A stretch of DNA of 17,363 bases from Elusimicrobiota bacterium (GCA_028871595.1 JAGWMT010000041.1:1-17363); one strand, 5' to 3'; positions 1-7,037 are shown, counted from the stretch's first letter. Numbers and translations: made by a program. Notes: generated by a model not told the origin, from the letters alone.

Positions 1-706
1 CGTGATCCCCGCGCGTTTGGGTTCGACCCGGTTCCCCAAGAAGGTCCTGGCCCGCCTGGGCGGCCGTTCCATGATCGAGTGGTGCTGGCGTTCCGCCACG
101 GCGGCGAAGTTGGGACCCGTGATCGTCGCCGTCGATTCCAAGGAGGTCGCGGACGAAGTTCGCCGTTTCGGCGGGCAATCGGTCATGACCCCGAAGTCGT
201 GCCCCTCCGGCTCGGACCGGGTCTGGCTGGCGGCGAAGGGGCGGCGCGAACCGATCATTTTGAATTATCAGGGAGATATGCCTCTGCTACAGGCCGCGAC
301 CCTGCGCGCCACGGTGAAGGCCTTGACGAAAAATGCGGACATCGCCACGGCCGTGATTCCGGTGATCGGTAAACGGGTTTTAGATCCAAATGTCGTCAAG
401 GCCGTGCTGACGCGAGATGGGCGCTGCCTGTACTTCTCCCGATCCGTCGTTCCGTTCGGCCGCGACGGCGGCCCCGTCGTTCATTGGGAGCACCTGGGTT
501 TGTATGCTTATCGCCGTTCGGCCCTGAAGCGCTTCGTCTCTTTGGCTCCATCGCATCTCGAAAAAATCGAGAAACTCGAACAGCTCCGTGCGCTCGAAGA
601 CGGCATGACGATGCGCGCCGCCGTCGTGCGCGAACGCCCGGTTTCCGTCGACGTGCCTTCCGATTTAAAACAAGCCGCAAAACTCCTCCGCCGAGGGATC
701 AAATGA
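1..706 (+). CDS. kdsB: CMP-Kdo synthetase (3-deoxy-manno-octulosonate cytidylyltransferase), 5' partial
   Basis: KdsB activates Kdo by joining it to CTP, giving CMP-Kdo and pyrophosphate for lipid A-core assembly in the cytoplasm. The visible reading frame opens with VIPARLGSTRFP, the family's N-terminal nucleotide-binding motif. That motif normally lies about five residues inside the protein, so the true start is upstream of the window and the GTG at position 2 is an internal Val codon. Other family landmarks are the SGSDRV segment, NYQGDMP near residue 88, LYFSRSVVPF, HLGLYAYR and the EKLEQLR stretch, with VDVPSDL near the C-terminus. About 234 residues are visible against about 250 in E. 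coli. The usual QGDEP motif reads QGDMP. Codon use is less GC-rich than in the following genes, with some TTA and AAA codons. The stop overlaps the pyrG start in ATGA. Confidence 0.95.
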   Translation, partial: VIPARLGSTRFPKKVLARLGGRSMIEWCWRSATAAKLGPVIVAVDSKEVADEVRRFGGQSVMTPKSCPSGSDRVWLAAKGRREPIILNYQGDMPLLQAATLRATVKALTKNADIATAVIPVIGKRVLDPNVVKAVLTRDGRCLYFSRSVVPFGRDGGPVVHWEHLGLYAYRRSALKRFVSLAPSHLEKIEKLEQLRALEDGMTMRAAVVRERPVSVDVPSDLKQAAKLLRRGIK

Positions 707-2313
707 CCAAGTACATCTTCGTGACGGGCGGCGTCGTCAGCTCGCTCGGGAAGGGCATCAGCGCCTCGTCCATCGGGAAGCTGCTGCAGGCCCGCGGTCT
801 GACGGTCAACATGCTCAAGTGCGACCCGTACATCAACGTGGACCCGGGCACGATGAACCCGTTCCAGCACGGCGAGGTCTACGTGACGGAGGACGGCGCC
901 GAGACCGACCTCGACCTCGGCCACTACGAGCGTTTTCTCAATAAAGAGATGCATCAGTCCAACAACTTCACCGCCGGCAAGGTCTACCAGACCGTGCTGG
1001 ACCGCGAGCGCCGCGGCGACTTCCTGGGCACCACCGTGCAGGTGATCCCTCACATCACCGACGAGATCAAGAACCGCTTCCGCGCGATCACCAAGGGCGT
1101 GGACGTGGCCATCATCGAGATCGGCGGCACCGTCGGCGACATCGAGAGCCTGCCGTTCATGGAGGCGGCGCGCCAGATGGGCCTGGAGGCGGGCCGCGAC
1201 AACGTGCTGTACATGCACGTCACCTTGATCCCGTACATCAAGGCCTCCGAGGAGCTGAAGACCAAGCCCACCCAGCACTCGGTCCAGAAGCTGCGCGAGA
1301 TCGGCATCTCCCCCGACGCCCTGATCTGCCGGACGGAAAAGCCCCTGGGGCCCGAGATGCGCGCGAAGCTGTCCATGTTCTGCTCGGTCCCGAAGGAGTC
1401 CGTCATCGAGGCGCCGGACGTGGACAGCATCTACGAGGTCCCGATGGTGTTCCACAAGCAGGGCCTCGACGACCAGATCCTGATGATGCTCCGCCTGCGC
1501 ACCCAGGCCAAGGACCTGGACAGCTGGAACGAGGTGGTCCGCCGCCTGAAGAACCCCAAGCGCGAGGTGGTCATCGCGCTGGCGGGCAAGTACACGGACT
1601 ACAAGGACGCCTACAAGTCGGTCAACGAGGCGCTGATCCACGGCGGCATCGCCAACGAGGCCAAGGTGAAGATCCGCTTCCTGGACACCACCGACCCGAA
1701 GATCCACGAGCAGCTCGAGGGCGTCCACGGCATCCTGGTCCCCGGCGGCTTCGGCGACCGCGGCATCGAGGGCAAGATCCGCGTGGCCCAGCTGGCGCGC
1801 GAGAACAAGATCCCCTACTTCGGCCTGTGCCTGGGCCTGCAGATCGCGGTGATCGAGTTCGCGCGCAACGTGCTGAAGCTCAACGGGGCCCACTCGACCG
1901 AGTTCGACGCGAAGTCCCGCTACCCGGTCATCGACCTGCTCCCGGAGCAGAAGAACGTCAAGAATATGGGCGCGACCATGCGTTTGGGCGTTTATGAATG
2001 CACGCTGAAAAAAGGGACCTTGGCGCATGAGGCGTACGGCGCGACGAACATCTCGGAACGGCATCGACATCGGTTCGAGGTCAACAACAAGTTCCGCAAG
2101 CTGATCGAGGACGCCGGGCTGATCGTCTCCGGAACGCACGCGCCGAAGAACCTGGTGGAGATCGTCGAGCTGCGCGACCACCCGTGGTTCCTGGCCACGC
2201 AGTTCCATCCCGAGTTCAAGAGCCGCCCCGAGGATCCGCATCCGCTGTTCCGCGACTTCATCGCGGCCGCGGTCGCCCGGGCGGAAAACAAGAGGCCCCA
2301 TGCCCACGCGTGA
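703..2313 (+). CDS. pyrG: CTP synthase (glutamine-hydrolysing)
   Basis: PyrG converts UTP to CTP, using ATP and ammonia released from glutamine. Here it also supplies the CTP used by KdsB next door. The 536-residue protein is close to the usual length (545 in E. coli). The synthase domain begins with GGVVSSLGKGISASS and contains CDPYINVDPGTMNP and EIGGTVGDIES. The C-terminal class I glutaminase domain has the nucleophile Cys376 in FGLCLGLQ and the His502/Glu504 pair in QFHPEF. The ATG at 703 is chosen because it gives the classic MTKYIFVTGG N-terminus, overlaps the kdsB stop by 4 nt, and has GAGGG about 7 nt upstream. The same frame is open further upstream but lies within kdsB. The 3' end overlaps kdsA by 14 nt. 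Codons at about 1963-2075 are noticeably less GC-biased than the rest. Confidence 0.98.
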   Translation: MTKYIFVTGGVVSSLGKGISASSIGKLLQARGLTVNMLKCDPYINVDPGTMNPFQHGEVYVTEDGAETDLDLGHYERFLNKEMHQSNNFTAGKVYQTVLDRERRGDFLGTTVQVIPHITDEIKNRFRAITKGVDVAIIEIGGTVGDIESLPFMEAARQMGLEAGRDNVLYMHVTLIPYIKASEELKTKPTQHSVQKLREIGISPDALICRTEKPLGPEMRAKLSMFCSVPKESVIEAPDVDSIYEVPMVFHKQGLDDQILMMLRLRTQAKDLDSWNEVVRRLKNPKREVVIALAGKYTDYKDAYKSVNEALIHGGIANEAKVKIRFLDTTDPKIHEQLEGVHGILVPGGFGDRGIEGKIRVAQLARENKIPYFGLCLGLQIAVIEFARNVLKLNGAHSTEFDAKSRYPVIDLLPEQKNVKNMGATMRLGVYECTLKKGTLAHEAYGATNISERHRHRFEVNNKFRKLIEDAGLIVSGTHAPKNLVEIVELRDHPWFLATQFHPEFKSRPEDPHPLFRDFIAAAVARAENKRPHAHA

Positions 2314-3133
2314 GGTCCGCGTCGGGAAGGTCGTGTTCGGGGGCGGACGCCCCGCGGCCTTCATCGGCGGACCGTGCGTGATCGAGTCCGAGGCGTTGAT
2401 CCGGAAGGTCGGGGCGGCGCTGAAGAAGGCCTGCGCGGAATTGAAGGTCGGCTTCGTGCTGAAGGCGTCCTACGACAAGGCCAATCGCACGTCTGTGAAG
2501 TCCTTCCGCGGCCCGGGCATGGAGCAGGGCCTGGCGACCTTGGCCAAGGTCGCCGGAGAGCTGGGCGTGCCCTGCGTGACCGACGTGCACGAACCGTCCC
2601 ACGCCGCCGTGGCGGCGCGCTACGTGGACATGCTCCAGGTCCCGGCGTTCTTGTCCCGTCAGACGGACCTGCTGGTCGCCTGCGGGAAGACGGGCAAGGC
2701 GGTCAACGTCAAGAAGGGGCAGTTCCTGTCCCCCTGGGACATGCGTCACGCCGTCGAGAAGCTCTACTCCACCGGCAACAAGAACGTGCTCCTCACCGAG
2801 CGGGGCTCCACGTTCGGCTACGGCAACCTGGTGGTGGACATGCGCTCCTATGAGATCATGCGCTCGTTCGGCGCCCCGGTGATCCACGACGCGACGCACT
2901 GCGTCCAGCTTCCCGGCGGCAACGGTTCCACCACCGGAGGGCAGCGCGAGTTCGTGCGCCCGCTGGCGCGCGCCGCGGCGGCGGTGGGCGTGGACGGCGT
3001 CTTCTTCGAGACGCACCCCGATCCCGACAAGGCCCTCTCGGACGGTCCCAATTCCCTGAAGCTCGCCGACGTTCCGTCCTTCCTCAAGGAGATCCGGCGC
3101 TTCGACGCGCTGGCCAAGGAGATACACCGATGA
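2300..3133 (+). CDS. kdsA: 2-dehydro-3-deoxyphosphooctonate aldolase (Kdo-8-phosphate synthase)
   Basis: KdsA condenses phosphoenolpyruvate with D-arabinose 5-phosphate to Kdo-8-phosphate, the committed step of Kdo synthesis. The 277-residue TIM-barrel protein shows FIGGPCVIESE, SYDKANRTS, SFRGPGMEQGL, PAFLSRQTDLL, VNVKKGQFLSPWDM and DATHCVQLPGG. Cys26, His200, Glu237 and Asp248 each sit exactly 15 residues beyond the metal ligands Cys11, His185, Glu222 and Asp233 of the Aquifex aeolicus enzyme (numbering recalled). The E. coli metal-independent enzyme has Asn at the Cys position. I therefore infer the metal-dependent class. The start lies inside the end of pyrG with AGAGG a few bases before it. 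Neither kdsD (arabinose-5-phosphate isomerase) nor kdsC (phosphatase) is in this window. Confidence 0.97.
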   Translation: MPTREVRVGKVVFGGGRPAAFIGGPCVIESEALIRKVGAALKKACAELKVGFVLKASYDKANRTSVKSFRGPGMEQGLATLAKVAGELGVPCVTDVHEPSHAAVAARYVDMLQVPAFLSRQTDLLVACGKTGKAVNVKKGQFLSPWDMRHAVEKLYSTGNKNVLLTERGSTFGYGNLVVDMRSYEIMRSFGAPVIHDATHCVQLPGGNGSTTGGQREFVRPLARAAAAVGVDGVFFETHPDPDKALSDGPNSLKLADVPSFLKEIRRFDALAKEIHR

Positions 3134-3447
3134 AATGCGTGGGCTGCGGCCTCGACAACAAGGACACGGCGAAGACCTGCAAGAAGTGCGGCCGGGACAT
3201 GAGCGTCCCGGCGGCTTGGCAGCCGGACGCGGCCTGGCACCTGAAAGTCCTGGGCGTGATCTACGCCCTGCTGATCGTGTTCTATTTCGGCGTGACGGCG
3301 ACGCTCTCGCGGCTGCCGAAGCCGTACGCGCTGCGGCACATTCCCATCGAGATGACGCCCTGGCTGGTTCCCGGCGGCAAGGTCCACCTCCCCGAGGAGC
3401 AGCTGAAGGCCCCGGCGCCGCCGCCGGAAGCTCCCACGGCGAAGTGA
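3130..3447 (+). CDS. zinc-ribbon, single-pass membrane protein of unknown function in the LPS operon
   Basis: I do not recognise a named family. The 105-residue protein starts with a compact zinc ribbon: Cys3-X2-Cys6, ten residues, then Cys17-X2-Cys20-Gly. A short linker leads to one hydrophobic segment at about residues 38-59 (KVLGVIYALLIVFYFGVTAT). The outer part has IPIEMTPWLVPGGKVHLPEE and ends in a Pro/Ala-rich tail. The topology is probably ribbon in the cytoplasm and tail in the periplasm. Its ATG overlaps the kdsA stop in ATGA and has AAGGAG 9 nt upstream. Its own stop overlaps the lptC start in GTGA, so it is translated within the Kdo/Lpt operon. A part in Kdo synthesis or LPS export is an inference from position only. 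Confidence 0.85.
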   Translation: MKCVGCGLDNKDTAKTCKKCGRDMSVPAAWQPDAAWHLKVLGVIYALLIVFYFGVTATLSRLPKPYALRHIPIEMTPWLVPGGKVHLPEEQLKAPAPPPEAPTAK

Positions 3448-3956
3448 GGAAGGCGGCCGTGGCGGCGCTCCTTTTGGCGGCGGCCTGCGGCCGCCGCGCG
3501 GCGCCCCCGAAGACGGCGGACGCGCGGGTGCAGACCTTCGAGGGCCTGACCTTGAGCCAGTCCGCGGACGGCCGGCCGAAGTGGACTCTGTCCTCCCCCT
3601 CCGCGGTCCTGCACGAGGACGCCAAGACGGCGGACCTGGACGCGCCGGTGATGGAGTTCTTCCGCGACGGGAAGCCCTCCTCGCGCGTGACCGCGCTGAC
3701 CGGGACCATCCGGACCGACACCCACGACGTGACGCTGTCGAGCTCCGTCGTCCTCGACTCCTCGGAGGACCACTCCCGCCTGACCACCGACGTCCTTTAT
3801 TACTCGTCCAAACGCGAGCGCTTCCACACCGAATCCCCCGTCGTCATCCGCCGTCCCGAGGGCGTCGTTCACGGCGAGGGAATGGAGGCGACGCCCGATT
3901 TGAGCGAGATCCGGATCTTCCGCCAGCGGTCGCGCCTGTCCGGGATGGCGCGATGA
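3444..3956 (+). CDS. lptC: LPS export system protein LptC
   Basis: LptC is the bitopic inner-membrane component that receives LPS from LptB2FG and passes it to LptA in the periplasm. The 170-residue product begins VRKAAVAALLLAAACG: a short hydrophobic leader ending in a lipobox-like AAAC, so Cys15 may be lipidated rather than the leader serving as an anchor. The position -3 residue is Ala, so the lipobox is not ideal. The body has the family's beta-strand pattern: TLSQSADGRPKWTLSSPSAV, the Asp-Ala-Pro-Val-Met-Glu-Phe segment, TALTGTI, DVTLSSSVVL, LTTDVLYYSSKRERF and GVVHGEGMEATPD. The GTG at 3444 is chosen because it directly starts the leader and overlaps the preceding stop (GTGA). The frame is open far upstream but is antisense-like there. 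It ends in ATGA with lptA. Confidence 0.88.
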   Translation: MRKAAVAALLLAAACGRRAAPPKTADARVQTFEGLTLSQSADGRPKWTLSSPSAVLHEDAKTADLDAPVMEFFRDGKPSSRVTALTGTIRTDTHDVTLSSSVVLDSSEDHSRLTTDVLYYSSKRERFHTESPVVIRRPEGVVHGEGMEATPDLSEIRIFRQRSRLSGMAR

Positions 3957-5008
3957 TCCTGCTCCTTCTGCTCCTGGCGGCGAACCCCGCGGCGGCGCAG
4001 GCCTCTCCCGTCCCCGTGGCCGGCTCGGTGGTGCGGAGCAAGGAATGGGTGGTGCGCCGCGGGAAGATCAAGGAAGAGGAGTTCATCGGCGACGTGCGCT
4101 ACGAATCCGCCGGCGCGCGCCTGTCCGCCGACTGGGCGCTGTACCGCCACGAACCCGACGACTGGCGCGCGCGCGGGCACATCCGCGCCCGCAAGGAATA
4201 CCCGAACGGCGACGTCCTGGAAACGGCCGGCGAGACGGCCGCGTACGAGCAGCGCACGCGCCGCGGCGTCCTGGAGCCGGCGAAGGGCGGCCGCGTCTCG
4301 CTCCTGCGCACCACCGCGCTGCGCGCCCCCGAGCACGGCGAGGGCGACCGCCTTTCGTGGACCGGAGACAGCGAGTTCCGCCTCACCGGCAAGGCGCGCG
4401 GCTGGGGTCCGAGCGGCGAGTTCTGGGCGGACGACGCCGCGTACGGCGCCGACCCGTCCCGCCGCCTGACGCTGACGGGCGGCCGTCCGCTCCTGCACGC
4501 CTACGACGACGGCGCCGACGCCGCACTGCAAGCCGACCGCATCTCCGGCGCCGACGGCCCGCGCCGCGCCGAGGCCGACGGGCGCGTCGCCGGCTGGCTG
4601 CTGGCCCAATCCACCGCGTCCAGCGCCGGCGATCCCCCTCGCTGCCTGCGCGGCACCCGGGACGGAAGTCCGGGGCCCGACGCCCGCGTCTCGGAACGCC
4701 TGGCCGCGGGCGACGAGGCCGGCTTCTGGGCCGCCGAGGAGGTCGCCTTCGCCTCCCGCGCCTGCCCGTGGGGCCCGCGCGCGGAGTTCTGGGCCGACCG
4801 GGCCCGCTACGAGGAGGACCGTGGACAGCGTCTCACCTTGACCGGCGGCCAGGCCGCCCTGCGCAAGCGCGACGACGACTGGAGCACCGCGCTCAAGGCC
4901 GACCGCTTCGTGGCCACCAACTCCCCCCGGCGCGTGGTCGCCGACGGCAAGGTGCGCGGCTGGCTCCAATTCAAGGACGAGAAGAAATACGAGAGGTCGC
5001 TGAAATGA
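3953..5008 (+). CDS. lptA: LptA/OstA-like periplasmic LPS transport protein with internal duplication
   Basis: LptA-type beta-jellyroll proteins bridge LptC and the outer-membrane LptD. The 351-residue product has a Sec signal peptide (residues 1 to about 17, a run of Leu then NPAAAQA). An OstA-like N-terminal part follows: FIGDVRYESAGARLSADWAL, ARGHIRARKEYPNGDVLETA, AAYEQ. Two similar blocks come next, residues 151-216 and 273-338, each beginning WGP..EFWAD, containing RLTLTGG and ending ADG.V.GWL. I count 36 of 66 identical residues without gaps. Standard LptA is about 185 residues, so this is an expanded version. The assignment rests on these patterns plus the position between lptC and lptB. 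Both junctions are ATGA overlaps. A generic OstA-like protein with a different role remains possible. Confidence 0.8.
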   Translation: MILLLLLLAANPAAAQASPVPVAGSVVRSKEWVVRRGKIKEEEFIGDVRYESAGARLSADWALYRHEPDDWRARGHIRARKEYPNGDVLETAGETAAYEQRTRRGVLEPAKGGRVSLLRTTALRAPEHGEGDRLSWTGDSEFRLTGKARGWGPSGEFWADDAAYGADPSRRLTLTGGRPLLHAYDDGADAALQADRISGADGPRRAEADGRVAGWLLAQSTASSAGDPPRCLRGTRDGSPGPDARVSERLAAGDEAGFWAAEEVAFASRACPWGPRAEFWADRARYEEDRGQRLTLTGGQAALRKRDDDWSTALKADRFVATNSPRRVVADGKVRGWLQFKDEKKYERSLK

Positions 5009-5724
5009 GGCTCGAAGCCAAGGACATCCGCAAGACGTACGGCGAGCGCATGGTGGTGAAGGGCCTTTCCTTGAGGGTGGACTCCGGGGAGATCGTCGGA
5101 CTGCTGGGCCCCAACGGCGCCGGCAAGACCACGACCTTCTACAGCCTGGCGGGCTTCGTCACGCCCGAGGAAGGCTCCATCGTCATCGACGGGCAGGACG
5201 TGACCAAGCTCCCCATGTACGCGCGCGCCCGGCTGGGCCTGGGCTATCTGGCCCAGGAGCCGACCGTCTTCAAGGGCCTGACCGTGGAGGAAAACCTGCG
5301 CGCCGTGCTGGAGCGCACGGTCGAGGGCAAGCTCGAGCAGATGCGCCGGGTGAAGGCCCTGCTCGAGGAGTTCGGCCTGTGGGACCTGCGCCGCCAGAAG
5401 GCGTGGACTTTGTCCGGCGGCGAGAAGCGGCGCCTGGAAGTGGCGCGCTGCATGATCCGTAATCCCAAGCTGATCATGCTCGACGAGCCCTTCGTGGGCA
5501 TCGACCCGATCACCGTCGGCGAGCTCAAGGACATCATCCGCAAGCTGGTGAAGCAGGGCATCGGCGTGCTGATCACCGACCACAACGTTCGCGAGACTTT
5601 GCCCATCATCGACCGCGCCTACCTCATTTACGACGGGCGCATTTTGGTCGAGGGCTCCGCGCAGAACCTTCTGGAGGACCCGAAGGCGCGCGAGCTGTAC
5701 TTGGGCAAGGACTTCGTCATCTAG
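5005..5724 (+). CDS. lptB: LPS export ABC transporter ATP-binding protein LptB
   Basis: LptB is the cytoplasmic ATPase that drives LPS extraction by LptFG. The 239-residue protein (E. coli 241) has all ABC motifs: Walker A GPNGAGKTTTF at about residues 35-45, the Q-loop in YLAQEPTVFKGLTVEENL, signature LSGGEKRR, Walker B LIMLDEPFVGIDP and the switch His in ITDHNVRETL. The AQE-VF-LTVEENL stretch separates LptB from the related LivF/LivG ATPases. The start overlaps the lptA stop in ATGA with GAGAGG about 8 nt upstream. LptF and LptG are not in the window. The TAG stop shares the palindrome CTAG with the stop of the convergent small gene. Confidence 0.96.
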   Translation: MRLEAKDIRKTYGERMVVKGLSLRVDSGEIVGLLGPNGAGKTTTFYSLAGFVTPEEGSIVIDGQDVTKLPMYARARLGLGYLAQEPTVFKGLTVEENLRAVLERTVEGKLEQMRRVKALLEEFGLWDLRRQKAWTLSGGEKRRLEVARCMIRNPKLIMLDEPFVGIDPITVGELKDIIRKLVKQGIGVLITDHNVRETLPIIDRAYLIYDGRILVEGSAQNLLEDPKARELYLGKDFVI

Positions 5725-5903
5725 GATTCGGCGTTGATGGTTTCGGCGGCCGCGTAGAGATAGGTCACGCGCTGCGGACGATCGCTCACCGCCTTGATCA
5801 CGTCGGGCAAAGTGGCGCCGTGCGCCAAGACCCGCCCGCCCTTGTCCACCGCCACCCAGCGTCCTTCGTAGTCCGTCAGCATGCCCCAGATCTTTTGTCC
5901 CAT
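5721..5903 (-). CDS. small protein resembling DUF5678
   Basis: A 60-residue protein beginning MGQKIWGMLTDYEGRWVAVD. The sequence YEGRWVAVDKGGRVLAHGATLPDVIKAV followed by a beta-like VTYLYAAAE resembles the small DUF5678 fold (Y-G-W-V-A, a turn, S/A-G, a helix, then a hydrophobic strand), whose function is unknown. That family call is from memory and tentative. It lies 34 nt after the TPR gene on the same strand and may be co-transcribed with it. No Shine-Dalgarno sequence is visible. A TAATTT hexamer ends 6 nt before the ATG, and a perfect inverted repeat straddles the start codon. Its TAG stop coincides with the lptB stop in CTAG, leaving no intergenic DNA. Confidence 0.7.
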   Translation of the reverse strand: MGQKIWGMLTDYEGRWVAVDKGGRVLAHGATLPDVIKAVSDRPQRVTYLYAAAETINAES

Positions 5904-5912
5904 GGGGACAAA
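5894..5912. repeat. 8-bp inverted repeat over the start codon of the small gene
   Basis: TTTGTCCC at 5894-5901 and its exact complement GGGACAAA at 5905-5912 flank a 3-nt spacer that overlaps the CAT (ATG on the - strand) of the small gene. The repeat partly overlaps a possible -10 (TAATTT, 5910-5915 on the - strand). It could be an operator or a start-masking hairpin. One arm also encodes GQK, so chance is possible. Confidence 0.5.
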
Positions 5913-5937
5913 TTACGAAAGGCAGGTTGCGGAGTTG

Positions 5938-7014
5938 TTACGTGTAGACCTCAAGGTGCGCGTGCAGGCCCGCGGCGCGCGCCGTTCTCACCGCCGCGTC
6001 GAACGTTTTTTCCGCCTTCGCCGTGCGGCCGCGGGCGTGCTGGACCTGGGCCAGCGACTGGAGCGACAGCGCCGCGCCGCGATGCTCGGCGCCCGCCTGG
6101 AAGGCCCGGCGCGCGGCCTCGAAACGCTTCTCGGCGGCGGGCAGTTCCCCGCGTTTGAGATGCACCTGCCCCAGGCCCCAGTCCACGTAGGCCAGATCCA
6201 CGCGGTCATCGAGCTTCGCGTACAAGTCGTACGACCGGAGATAGTTCCGTTCCGCCTCGGACCACCGCCCCAATTGCCGCAGAACGTTGGCCAGGCCGCA
6301 GTGCGCGTAGGCGCGCCCGAACAGGTCGGGGCTGCCTTTGAGGAGCCGGCCCGCCTCGGCGTACGCCTTCCGCGCCTCGCCGAAACGCCCGCGCACCCGC
6401 GCGATCCCGCCCAGGCCGAACAGCGCGTAGATTCTTCCTTCGCGGTCCCCGGCGCGCGTGAAGAGCGCCAGCGACTCCTGGAAGTCGCGGTGGGAGCCGG
6501 CCAGGTCGCCGGCGAAGCGGCGCGCCCCGCCGGTGGCCCACAGAATGAAGCCGGCTCCCGACCAGTCGCGGGTCCGTCGGCAGCCGGCCAGCAGGGGGGC
6601 CAAGGCCTTCAACGCTTTCGGGTAGTTCCCGGCGGCGCGGTCCACCAACGCGTCCTCCAGGGCCAAGGTCTCCCGGAGGTCGCGGTCGTGTCGCGGGGCG
6701 GCGGCGCGGGCGGCCTTCATCGCCGCGCGGGCGGGCGCGATCTCGCCCAAGCTGCGCGCGCAGCGCGCCAGTCCCAGCCGCGCGCCGACGACCAAGTCGC
6801 GCTCGTCGCGGCCCAGAGCCGCCAGCGCCTCGCGGTAGGCGGCGATGGCCCGGCGGAAGAAGCCCTGGGCGCGGAGCGCCTCGGCGCGGACGAAGGCGGC
6901 CTCTCCGCGCAGCGCGGCGGGAAAAGGTCCGGCGGCCGCGCGCGACGCGTGATCGGGCCTGCCCGCGTCCAGGTGCGCGCGCGCCGCGTCGAGGCGGGAA
7001 AAGGGATCGGCCAT
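5938..7014 (-). CDS. TPR-repeat protein, about eight 40-residue units
   Basis: A 358-residue, all-helical, Ala/Arg-rich protein made almost entirely of tetratricopeptide-like units from about residue 36 to the end. The turn glycine recurs at residues 129, 169, 209, 249, 289 and 329, an exact 40-residue period, with slightly off-register ones at 51 and 90. Typical helix pairs are YALFGLGGIARVRGRFGEARKAY and YAHCGLANVLRQLGRWSEAE. Forty-residue units are the longer TPR type seen in Rap/MalT-like and TTC-type scaffolds, so a protein-binding role is likely, but no partner can be named. I see no signal peptide, membrane segment or enzymatic domain, so it is probably cytoplasmic. The gene is divergent from feoA, with an extended -10 just before its ATG and no Shine-Dalgarno. 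The small DUF5678-like gene follows. Confidence 0.9.
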   Translation of the reverse strand: MADPFSRLDAARAHLDAGRPDHASRAAAGPFPAALRGEAAFVRAEALRAQGFFRRAIAAYREALAALGRDERDLVVGARLGLARCARSLGEIAPARAAMKAARAAAPRHDRDLRETLALEDALVDRAAGNYPKALKALAPLLAGCRRTRDWSGAGFILWATGGARRFAGDLAGSHRDFQESLALFTRAGDREGRIYALFGLGGIARVRGRFGEARKAYAEAGRLLKGSPDLFGRAYAHCGLANVLRQLGRWSEAERNYLRSYDLYAKLDDRVDLAYVDWGLGQVHLKRGELPAAEKRFEAARRAFQAGAEHRGAALSLQSLAQVQHARGRTAKAEKTFDAAVRTARAAGLHAHLEVYT

Positions 7015-7020
7015 GCGGGA

Positions 7021-7029
7021 ATTCTACCA
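7021..7029 (-). promoter_or_regulatory. extended -10 promoter of the TPR gene, probably leaderless
   Basis: On the - strand the sequence reads TGGTAGAAT, an extended -10 (TGn plus TAGAAT, 5 of 6 matches to TATAAT). The hexamer (7026-7021) ends 6 nt before the ATG at 7014, so transcription should start at or next to the start codon. No clear -35 box is seen, as is common for extended -10 promoters. Confidence 0.6.
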
Positions 7030-7037
7030 TTTTCTTA

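Noticed and set aside
484..702. Upstream extension of the pyrG frame
   Set aside because: Runs through kdsB; the conserved N-terminus MTKYIFVTGG starts at 703.
508..2364. Long open frame on the - strand opposite pyrG (618 codons)
   Set aside because: Antisense shadow of a GC-rich gene; composition is Leu/Val/Asp/Arg/His-rich with no recognisable motif, while the + strand is clearly CTP synthase.
3135..3443. Upstream extension of the lptC frame
   Set aside because: Lies entirely within the zinc-ribbon gene in another frame; GTG 3444 directly starts a signal sequence.
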